From positions 1 to 14,534 of the forward strand of contig NWUY0300016678.1 in the NCBI GenBank assembly GCA_004151065.3: a DNA stretch of 14,534 nt. The letters are read 5' to 3'. This document shows positions 8,080-14,534 of the stretch, piece by piece. This DNA comes from Larix sibirica. Lineage: Eukaryota; Streptophyta; Pinopsida; Pinales; Pinaceae. How positions within the stretch are numbered: the stretch's first letter is position 1; the number at the start of each line of letters is the position of its first letter. Below the pieces are notes generated by a model, which had not been told where the DNA came from, did not search any database, and saw only the letters and a program-made list of their open reading frames with translations. Both the position numbers and the translations under genes were made by a program.

Positions 8080-8565
8080 AATGCTTCCATTACTTATCAT
8101 TACCAGTTTTCTACAAATTAACACTTAATCACATAACCAACTCTTATTGGGTAGGAAAAAGGCACACATACCCTCTTATTTTCATTAATAAATGTATGTG
8201 ATAATGCTTGTCAATAACATCGTGCCAATTTTACACACCCCCATTTTTCCATATGCCCTAGGATGTGAAAATATCTTCAAGTCGGGGGATGCTATAGTTA
8301 GAAAAAATATTTTCTATATTTATTGAAGAGATGCTACATTTGGAAGACATCATGCGAATCATTTGCACATATGGGAGTTGTGGATCATCAATTTTTGTGT
8401 AATTATGAAGTTGTGCTCCACTAAAATTGAATTAATAATCCCGTCATTCCTTTTTTTTGGGAAAAAAATAACTTGCTAAACAAGTTTGTCCATTGAAGTT
8501 TTATTACCATAATTCTTAGCCTCATGTTATCGCAATTATGCTTCCTTAATTAAACTCCTGGTACG
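8080..8565. other. No gene recognised
   Basis: AT-rich sequence upstream of relic 2. I see no coherent frame and no LTR-like sequence matching the block at 11546. A homopolymer pair, eight T then GGG then seven A, sits at about 8451-8468. If relic 2 had a 5' LTR, it is not here in recognisable form. Confidence 0.45.
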
Positions 8566-9290
8566 ATGAGTGGACCCCTAACCATAAGCGAACTAGAATA
8601 CACTGAAATGATAACCAATGACCCAAAAGTGGTGAGGAGTTTTGAAGTAGGTTGGATGGTATACTTTGAAACGTTGTGGGGTGGTGCCATGGACATTGCA
8701 ATGGTGTTTGCACAATCTTATATCCCTATGGTTGTAGAAGTTAGGGGGTTGGAGATCCAAATGAATGAAACGAGAATTGTGAAGATAACTAGCTTACCAT
8801 AAACTAGTGACAAATGGTTTGAGTAAAGAGCATTGATAAAAACCATTTGCAAAGAATTCCTTGTTGAGGGTGAGAGGATCAGAGGAACATAAAAGGGAAC
8901 ATAGAGGGTATCTCTTCCACTGCCATGGCCAAAAGTTGCCATCTGCATTAAAAAATTCCTTACCTATGAAGGTAGGTATAGTCTAGTCTTCGGTTATAAT
9001 TTAAAACTACTAACACATTTGAGACACTAGAAATGCATTAATATTCCACATTTCCTCTTCAATTTACTGAAATTAATGAGAAAATGGTTAAGGAGGGGAA
9101 AATCTTGAAACTAGTTTTGCTTACCATTGTCTAATTAGACTTCTAGTCAAACATACCCTCAGATAAATAAACCAAATATGCGATGTTTTCATGGGAAATT
9201 CACCATCCCAAGAAATCACAAAGGTTAGACAATATGTGGTAACAATAGAATCCCCATGGGGATACATTGCATAAAAAAAATAGAACCTCG
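8566..9290 (+). pseudogene. Uncharacterised gag-like relic 2, N-terminal domain
   Basis: The frame from ATG at 8566 is open for 78 codons: VVRSFEVGWMVYFETLWGG, AMDIAMVFAQSYIPMVVEV, RGLEIQMNETRIVKITSLP. It then continues through stops at 8800, 8824 and 8890 (TAA), 8902, 9028, 9112, 9136 and 9226 (TAG) and 9106 (TGA). Clear stretches are RALIKTICKEFLVEGERIRG, SLPLPWPKVAICIKKFLTY, EGRYSLVFGYNLKLLTHLRH and CINIPHFLFNLLKLMRKW. The Trp and aromatic spacing suggests a folded domain. In my recollection this resembles N-termini of long uncharacterised proteins in gymnosperm retroelements. It does not read as the same domain as relic 1. The start is plausible but not proven. The frame is lost in the A-run near 9273-9281. 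Confidence 0.52.
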
Positions 9291-10500
9291 TGACTCAAGC
9301 CAAGGAGATTTTGGATAGAGGCCTCCTTTGCAGAACTCTCCAGGTGGCCAAGGACACAATCCGAGATTGTTGTAGAAAGGCATTCGACAAAGGTAATTGA
9401 AATAACATATGAGAAGGGTTTGGTGGATGTCCAAGAATTCTAACATGAACATTCATATAAGGATAGGGAAATTGAAGAGATGAATTTAGAATAAGGTATA
9501 GGATGAGCAGATAAATACCCAGGAAGAGAAGATGACAAAGGAACCATTGTCGTAACATAGCCAAAGTAACAAAACAAAATAAAACGAAGAAAAGGGAAAG
9601 TAATTTTATTTGGTAAGTTTCAGCCCCTTTTATTTTCTAAATACAAAATATTCCACCAAAGAATGAAAAAAATCCATAAAAATTTAAAAAAGGCATGTCT
9701 AGCATTACATGAAGAATTGACCACTGCAAGAGAAAAATTATAAAGCTATGAATCTCAGAGAGGCATGGATACTCTAGCCTAAGCCATTGAATAACATAAC
9801 GATTGGTTGCCTCTTGATCCACATGAGAACAAAAATGACACTTTTAGTGGAGAAATTAAAGGTGTAACATATAATCAAGAGTAGGAATACTTTCCAAGCA
9901 TCATGTATAAAGGGAAGTCTGAAGAATTTGAGGAAAATAAAACTCAAGGGGAAGAATTAGACAAGGTGGAGATTGAGGAAATTGAAACTCAATAATATAT
10001 TTCTAATAAAGAGGAGGTAGAAACAATAAGAAGTTGGGTAGGATATTTGATAAAGATGGAAATATTAAAGAGTGAAGTGACAAAATAGAAAGCAAAACCT
10101 AAATGGTTATACGAAAAGGTTGCCTCCTTGAATGAAGAGCAAAAGGATGTTGGCCATATAGAAGAAATATAAAAATTCAAGGAGTAGGAGGTGACCATGA
10201 CTATTTAGAAGTTAACCACCAAAGTCCAAAAACTAAATCATGACAAGCAATACTTATGCCACTTGGCCCATATAATGAAGAATTATCACCCACCTTTTTC
10301 CTTGCATTCTATTTATCTAAAAGAGAAGTTGGTTTTTTCCCAAATCAAGACCATTGCATTAGGAAACTTGGATCATATCATGATTCTTGATCATCTTATA
10401 CATGCATTCTCAAGGGGTAATGAGGAAGACTAGAATTTGTTATGTGAGTTTTTATCAACATAACCTTATGGTGATTGGATTTGAGAATTGGGATCCAAAT
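9291..10500 (+). pseudogene. Gag-like relic 2, acidic coiled-coil middle
   Basis: From 9303 one frame stays readable for about 390 codons. It begins FWIEASFAELSRWPRTQSEI, then RHSTKVIEITYEKGLVDVQE, HEHSYKDREIEEMNLE and YPGREDDKGTIVVT. Glu/Lys-rich helices follow (HEELTTAREKL, YKGKSEEFEENKTQGEELDK, SNKEEVETIRSWVGYLIKM, YEKVASLNEEQKDVGHIEE), then YLCHLAHIMKNYHPPFSLHS and KTIALGNLDHIMILDHLIHA. The 17 stops are TAA at 9441, 9492, 9567, 9741, 9780, 9792, 9993, 10170 and 10461, TAG at 9558, 9882, 10086, 10185, 10206 and 10431, and TGA at 9504 and 10482. Their neighbours mostly suit Gln. A central coiled coil following a folded N-terminal domain parallels relic 1. Minus-strand frames here are hydrophobic shadows. 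Confidence 0.5.
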
Positions 10501-11204
10501 CCCTATGTAGTTGATGTTCAACTTTGTGCAATTGTATCATTTATAAAGAATTAACTTAAGTGTTGATGCACTACCTTTTATGGAATTTATAGAGTGGAGA
10601 AATTACTTATGCATTAGATGGGATCCAACCTGCTAGGTTGTTCACAAAGAGGCCTGAGATAATCTAGGACCAATCATTTACCTCCCATCTCTGAGAAACA
10701 TAGAACTGGGCCATTCTTATTCGTGAAAAATGGGTAACCATGAAAAGGATGGAGACTATTGTGTGCCTAAAAATAAAAAAATAATCGTTTGACCCCAGGG
10801 TTGAGAAGAAATGATCCATTCATTGATGCCATATTTGATATTGCATTGGACCAATTCTAGATGTATGTTAATTGTTTGAAGGTGCATGGGATTAACTAGA
10901 TTATGCTTAGATTTTACTTCCCCGTGTTATTGAGACCTATAGAAGGAGGAGGAGAAGACTATTTTTTGAACATTGTCAACAAGAGAATGGGTTACTATGC
11001 AACAACAGAGGAGGTCCATCCCTCCTACAAATGGAGCACTATCTATAGTGGAATATTGCATTGGGGCATGTAATATCTTTCTTTGGGACGGGTTGGGACA
11101 ATGTCATCTTTTATCATACTTTTCACATAAATTACATCCCTTTTTTTCTATCATTCTATCATTTACTTATCCTTCTAACGTTCAAATGACAATTTTGTCA
11201 TAAG
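10501..11204 (+). pseudogene. Gag-like relic 2, C-terminal domain, first part
   Basis: Readable pieces in more than one frame: ITYALDGIQPARLFTKRPEI and NWAILIREKWVTMKRMETIV around 10600-10770, then ILLPRVIETYRRRRRRL or, in another frame, EDYFLNIVNKRMGYYATTEE and VHPSYKWSTIYSG near 10960-11050, and WNIALGHVISFFGTGWDN then VIFYHTFHINYIPFFLSFYH near 11050-11170. At least two frame changes are needed. Between 10480 and 10600 little is readable. No protease or polymerase motif is seen. The order follows the coiled coil and leads towards the LTR start, so it is taken as the same ancestral reading frame. Confidence 0.42.
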
Positions 11205-11311
11205 GTATCTATTGGCTTGCATATTGTCACCTTTTTTATTACTTGATAATAAGTAAGGAACGATGTTCTTATGAGAACCTACATAAATGTTGCATATTTT
11301 GTGTACTGCAG
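11205..11311 (+). other. Candidate intron or insertion inside relic 2
   Basis: The readable frame fails here and resumes after it. The segment starts with AAG|GTATCT and ends with GTACTGCAG|G, which fits the GT-AG rule, and its 107 bases are T-rich, as plant introns are. Equally it may be diverged coding DNA, since the AG and GT could be chance. Confidence 0.2.
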
Positions 11312-11545
11312 GATGCTCTGGAGCCTTATGTCCTACAAAACCTTCTACATTGTGAAAATTTTACGGGATAACGTGGAACGTTCTACACTATATTAACTCT
11401 ACAATATGTTGCGGAAACTACATGATGCTGTAGATTTGGTTTTACAATGATACAACAAATCCCATTTTTTTTGTTAAGGATTTGGAACTCCACATAGGAA
11501 AAACAAAGTTGTTTGATGAAAATTCAGATACTTGGACGAGGATCA
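11312..11545 (+). pseudogene. Gag-like relic 2, C-terminal end next to the LTR
   Basis: A frame starting at ATG 11313 reads MLWSLMSYKTFYIVKILRD, NVERSTLY, a TAA, LYNMLRKLHDAVDLVLQ, a TGA, YNKSHFF and finally FGTPHRKNKVV, two adjacent TGA, KFRYLDEDHVG. It runs straight into the TGTTGG at 11546. Coding right up to the 3' LTR is normal in LTR elements, and the last codons overlap the presumed polypurine-tract position (GGACGAGGATCA). It is taken as the tail of relic 2. Confidence 0.38.
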
Positions 11546-11571
11546 TGTTGGCATATGTATTTGTAATACAT

Positions 11572-11600
11572 ACGTGACACATTAATTTAATAGTCACGTG
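11572..11600. promoter_or_regulatory. Inverted repeat with G-box CACGTG in presumed LTR U3
   Basis: ACGTGAC at 11572-11578 pairs with GTCACGT at 11593-11599, with 14 bases between, and CACGTG is at 11595-11600. CACGTG is the core bound by plant bZIP and bHLH factors. A regulatory role in this LTR is inference from sequence and position. Confidence 0.35.
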
Positions 11601-11754
11601 ATTTTAAATAAGGAAAATATGATTTGTAGTTTGTAGCAAGTCCTTTAATGAACCAACCTATTAATAGCTACAATTAAGACTGTCTGGAAGCCACCAATTT
11701 TTGAGTTGTGAATATTTATTTGTACTTAGTCTATTTCTAGTTGTTGTGATGACA

Positions 11755-11779
11755 GCTTGAGAATTGTTGGTTCTCAAGC
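11755..11779. other. Perfect stem-loop in the LTR
   Basis: GCTTGAGAA, a seven-base loop TTGTTGG, then TTCTCAAGC gives a perfect nine-base-pair stem. It lies about 40 bases upstream of the TATA-like site region. Perfect pairing within heavily decayed DNA suggests a structural motif of the element family or recent origin. Confidence 0.7.
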
Positions 11780-11821
11780 ATGTACAGAACAATTTCTTAA
11801 TTTTTGACGTCCAGGTGTATC

Positions 11822-11828
11822 TATAAAT
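11822..11828 (+). promoter_or_regulatory. TATA-like box of presumed LTR promoter
   Basis: TATAAAT within ATCTATAAATGTAGAC, about 275 bases into the LTR, is suitably placed to drive transcription starting near 11850-11860. AT-rich surroundings make chance matches common, so this is a weak call. Confidence 0.35.
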
Positions 11829-12752
11829 GTAGACATAATGTGTCTGTAAATGGTGTGATGGAATAGAGTAGAGGATGAAGAAAATTCTATAATCAAATTG
11901 TTTCTTTAGTTGAAAATCTCCATAGCTTCCTTCTGCACGTTTGTGTTAAGTTTATTTAGCCACTCCTTTATTTATTTTTAGCACTCTGAGGAGGTATGAC
12001 CCACCCCAATAGGATAGGTTTTGTAGTATTTAAATCTGTAGGATTGTGCTGCAAATAGTTTAGATTTCATTTTGATTGCATTCACAATTGCTTTTGATTT
12101 TGATGGTTTCTATTTTCTTGAAGGATACAATTTCTTTAATAACCAGAATTGCATTTTCCTTGTAGATCAAAATGATCATTTCCTTATTAAGACTATCAAA
12201 TTTCATGTAGATTTGCTTTACTTTTATTTGTTAGATTTTCTACACTTAACAAAGTTGCATTTCAGATTTGGATTTGTAAGAATTTCTTTGTTTGAACAAG
12301 TTATAATCATCTCTCAACAAGTGTACTCAATTTAACAATCACATTTACTGCCATGGATTATAGATAGTGACTTGCACTTGTCCAAAGTATTCTTTATACT
12401 TTTTTGTAATTTACTTCTCTGTCAAGTTATGGCGTGAATTTACTTTCCAGGACAATGTGAAATTACTTTCAACATTTTATTTTTCAACTCATTTTGAATT
12501 TATTCTTATACAATTTAAATTCATTTCATGTAATTTACTTTCCTTGCAACTTAGTGTGAATGCTTGCTTAGCTTCGTATTTCCTTGCTAAGACTTATGTA
12601 ATTGTCCATATGATTATCCAACTACAACTTTATATTAGATAAAATAGTGAAAGAGGGAAGTGTGACATGCACATACAATAAAGTAAACGGTAACACAAAA
12701 GTCAAAACAGAACCTAGGTTGATAAATTTTAATGTATAGACTCTTCACTTAC

Positions 12753-13260
12753 CTTGCTATAAAATAGAAGGTAATTAAAAATCTCATCAATATGTTTTGC
12801 ACAATCCGAGGGAGTTACATCATAGAAAAAAGTATCTTTGAAATGAGGATTAATGACAAAAGTAACCACACATTTCTAAGAAACAAAGAAGTCCTGGTCC
12901 CAATCATTTACCCAATCAAGGTGATTAAGGTGGGGATGATGGTTATGGGAATGCCATGGTTTTAACATGGACAACAAAAAGAAGATTCTTTTGACTACTA
13001 TTTTTAAGACTTAGGGTAACTAATTGATCCTTGACATGGAAATTATGAATAAACAAAAATTCACAATTGGAAGTGATCTAAGTTTTGGTCATAAGAACAA
13101 GTTGGGCATCGAGTTCAATATGATTTGTAATGTCAATAATTTCCTAAGGGAAACACAAGAGGTGTGAGTTGAACAATGTCTTCACATAGTGTTGGTGTTG
13201 GAAGGTGTTGCAATTGACAATGTTGTGAGTAGTGGTCTTATGAAAATTAAAATGCTATCT
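12753..13260 (-). pseudogene. Ty3/gypsy-type zinc knuckle and retropepsin relic
   Basis: On the minus strand a frame from about 13251 reads FNFHKTTTHNIVNC, which fits a Cys-x2-Cys-x4-His-x4-Cys knuckle (13210-13251) with the first two Cys replaced by Phe and His. It goes on TFQHQHYVKTLFNSHLLCFP, TAG, EIIDITNHIELDAQLVLMTK, TAG, NCEFLFIHNFHVKDQLVTL and NSSQKNLL. It then shifts frame to HPHLNHLDWVNDWDQDFF, TAG, KCVVTFVINPHFKDTFFYDV and IDEIFNYLLFYSK. The order resembles the retropepsin-like protease of plant Ty3/gypsy elements, which cleaves the Gag-Pol polyprotein. The Asp-Ser-Gly catalytic motif expected before Ser-Gln-Lys-Asn is gone (Lys-Asn-Ser-Ser, 12988-13002). It lies downstream, on this strand, of the gag relic. 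Confidence 0.45.
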
Positions 13261-13639
13261 AATGGGAAGAGGCGAGGAGAGGACAATATTGTCCAATCTG
13301 AAGAGGCAAGGAGAGGATGAAGGAGGTGGCAAAGTTGTTGGTGAGTGGGAATATTGAAAAAAGAAATGAGAAGGGGAACAATGCACAAAATGATGGTTTC
13401 CAAACTTTTGTTATATGACCAAATCATGTTGAAATACTAATGATAGAGATGAACTAGATACTGGCTTCTTCATTACGCATAAAAGATAATAAACCAAAAT
13501 TGAAAATATTTATTGTGGGTAAAAAATGGAAATACTTGGAACTTGAATAACACTTTAATTGTACTAATGACTACATCAAACTTAGTTAAAAACCGTCTAA
13601 TTTAATCCATGTGGACTATAGACCTTTGTTTAGATTATG
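13261..13639. other. No clear gene; between gag and protease relics
   Basis: The minus frame at 13182-13427 (Leu, Pro and Ser rich) is open but antisense to G/A-rich repeats such as AAGAGGCGAGGAGAGGA and AAGAGGCAAGGAGAGGA (13266-13318) and is not convincing. It may be diverged gag C-terminal sequence of the minus-strand element. Confidence 0.35.
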
Positions 13640-14080
13640 GAAACACTCCCTAACTTAGCGATGAAGGTTGTTTTCCAATCAATGATGACATAAGAACTTG
13701 GTAGAACCGCCTCCTCTTCAAGTTCAACACAAAGAGAAGTATTTTCTACCCGAGTGTTGATAATTTTCCCACCATTGGGCAGTGATACCCTTGAGGTGAC
13801 AAGTGGCTAGGTAATCTTGTGAGATAGGTCATCTTTATCTTTAAAATAAGTGGTGAATTATCCCATCCACACATCATTTGCTTTCCATCAAATGATCCTT
13901 AAAAATGAGGGAAGCGCTGCATCAATTTGTTTTCCATCAAATGAGCTTGAAAAATGATGGAAATTCCCTTAGGATCTTAGTGCAGGCTATATGGAGGCAT
14001 TGATAATTTCCTCATCTCTTCCAGGTGAGTGACAAGGCTCTGAAAAGTTGTTGGAAAAGATGAATATGTATCTTTAACCA
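13640..14080 (-). pseudogene. Ty3/gypsy-type gag (capsid) relic
   Basis: The minus strand carries pieces of a retrotransposon gag: FQSLVTHLEEMRKLSMPP near 14040, FDGKQIDAALPSF near 13930, TTYFKDKDDLSHKIT near 13840 and, in another frame, CHLKGITAQWWENYQHS at 13751-13803. The last matches the typical gag region in which a Leu-Lys-Gly-x-Ala/Thr segment precedes Trp-Trp. The FDGK segment before it corresponds to the Phe-Asp-Gly start of the capsid domain. Several frame changes and stops are present. Gag forms the virus-like particle of the element. Length is only about 150 readable codons, so it is partial. Its position upstream of the zinc knuckle and protease on the same strand supports the reading. 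Confidence 0.5.
13873..13962. repeat. Imperfect duplication of about 41 bp, period 48
   Basis: The 41 bases at 13873-13913 (ATCATTTGCTTTCCATCAAA onward) recur at 13921-13962 with about seven differences. On the minus strand both copies cover the Phe-Asp-Gly-Lys segment of gag, so one copy is an internal duplication. Confidence 0.75.
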
Positions 14081-14534
14081 CTGCTTAATTGAATCTTATT
14101 TAAATATTAATCAAGATGTATTTAATAATAACAAGATATGATGATCGTGAAATGAATCCCAACTGTACACTTGGGTTAATCTTGTTGATCCGCTCAAGGA
14201 AGTTCAAAATTGTTTGTTAGAAAGGGGATTTGAAATTCACAACAAGAACCCAAAAAAACACACAGCTACAACTGATATAAATATGCAACAGGAGCTTTCA
14301 AGCTCTTCTTCATTAATACAAAAACTCTCTCTACATCTACCACTCAAAACAAGCTTCATACATATATGCAATTCTGAACTAGATCAGGAAGTTTCCCACA
14401 TTAACTAAATTACCTAACTGTATTTAAAAATATCACATCTACTATCATAACCTGTACATCATGTAGCTTACTTCTATCAGTAATACAATGTCTGGTTATG
14501 TATGTCAGAGGGATAAATTACTCCTTCTTACACT
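14081..14534 (-). other. Possible leader or LTR of the minus-strand element; no gene
   Basis: No coherent frame on either strand. It lies 5' of the minus-strand gag, where leader and 5' LTR would be expected. A short perfect palindrome, GAGCTT-TC-AAGCTC, is at 14292-14305. No primer binding site or LTR end could be identified. Confidence 0.3.

Larger units (their letters stand above)
11546..12650 (+). mobile_element. Probable LTR (3' LTR or solo LTR), 3' end uncertain
   Basis: The block starts TGTTGGCATATG, a typical plant LTR beginning with TG, directly after a coding relic and a purine-rich stretch. Inside it are an inverted repeat with a G-box (11572-11599), a perfect hairpin (11755-11779), a TATAAAT at 11822-11828 and a T-rich tail with repeated ACTTT(C) words (12405-12545). 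No other copy of the block exists in the window, so two-LTR structure cannot be shown. I could not fix the 3' terminus: no clear CA end, primer binding site or target-site duplication was found, and 12650 is where the T-rich character stops. Frames at 12072-12335 and 12367-12642 are T-rich and give Phe/Leu-rich chance translations. Confidence 0.5.

Noticed and set aside
9225-10198. Several minus-strand open frames opposite relic 2
   Set aside because: They are antisense shadows of Glu/Lys-rich coding DNA and give hydrophobic translations without motifs.
12072-12642. Two open frames giving Phe/Leu/Tyr-rich, membrane-like proteins
   Set aside because: They lie in T-rich sequence of the presumed LTR; any T-rich DNA yields such hydrophobic translations.
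12747-12758. Splice-donor match AAG|GTAAGT on the minus strand at the end of the protease relic
   Set aside because: A perfect donor, but no acceptor or downstream exon is readable; probably chance.
1-14534. CRISPR array, tRNA, rRNA or bacterial operon
   Set aside because: No regular spaced repeats with unique spacers, no cloverleaf or rRNA words and no operon-like gene packing were seen.

Overview
The window looks like intergenic DNA of a large plant nuclear genome, probably a gymnosperm. It is AT-rich, has no intact gene, and is filled with decayed retroelement coding remnants, low-complexity AT DNA and degenerate minisatellites. The gymnosperm placement rests only on my recollection of the style of the gag-like proteins and the LTR. 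No species can be named. I found no rRNA, tRNA or CRISPR array, and nothing that looks like a working host gene.

Layout. 1-370: tail of a possible CACTA (En/Spm) transposase-type gene with one stop, followed at 852-1058 by an array of short TAATACACTATG-type repeats. 1300-1525: a decayed minisatellite. 1754-5750: a plus-strand relic of one very long uncharacterised gag-like protein (about 1,200 or more codons, with a central coiled coil), broken by many stops and several frameshifts. 5804-6460: nothing recognised. 6466-6813: minus-strand RNase H-like relic. 7040-7516: a G/T-skewed tract followed by AT palindromes. 7516-8043: relic of a protein with tandem Phe-Asp-Arg-Glu-Arg repeats. 8566-11545: a second plus-strand long gag-like coding relic that runs up to a likely LTR start at 11546. 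12753-14080: minus-strand Ty3/gypsy-type gag, zinc knuckle and protease remnants in the correct order.

How the parts relate. No reading frame here can make its full product. In the four longest coherent frames I counted 46 in-frame stops (20 TAA, 19 TAG, 7 TGA). They mostly sit where Gln or Arg would fit, as expected from C-to-T decay of methylated, silenced transposons. The second gag-like relic and the LTR-like block probably belong to one element. I saw no reverse transcriptase or integrase in it, which suggests a non-autonomous gag-only element. The minus-strand RNase H (left) and gag-protease (right) lie on either side of it, so nested insertion is possible but unproven.

Limits. All family names come from reading translations by eye. 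Element boundaries, especially the 3' end of the LTR and the ends of the gag-like relics, are approximate.
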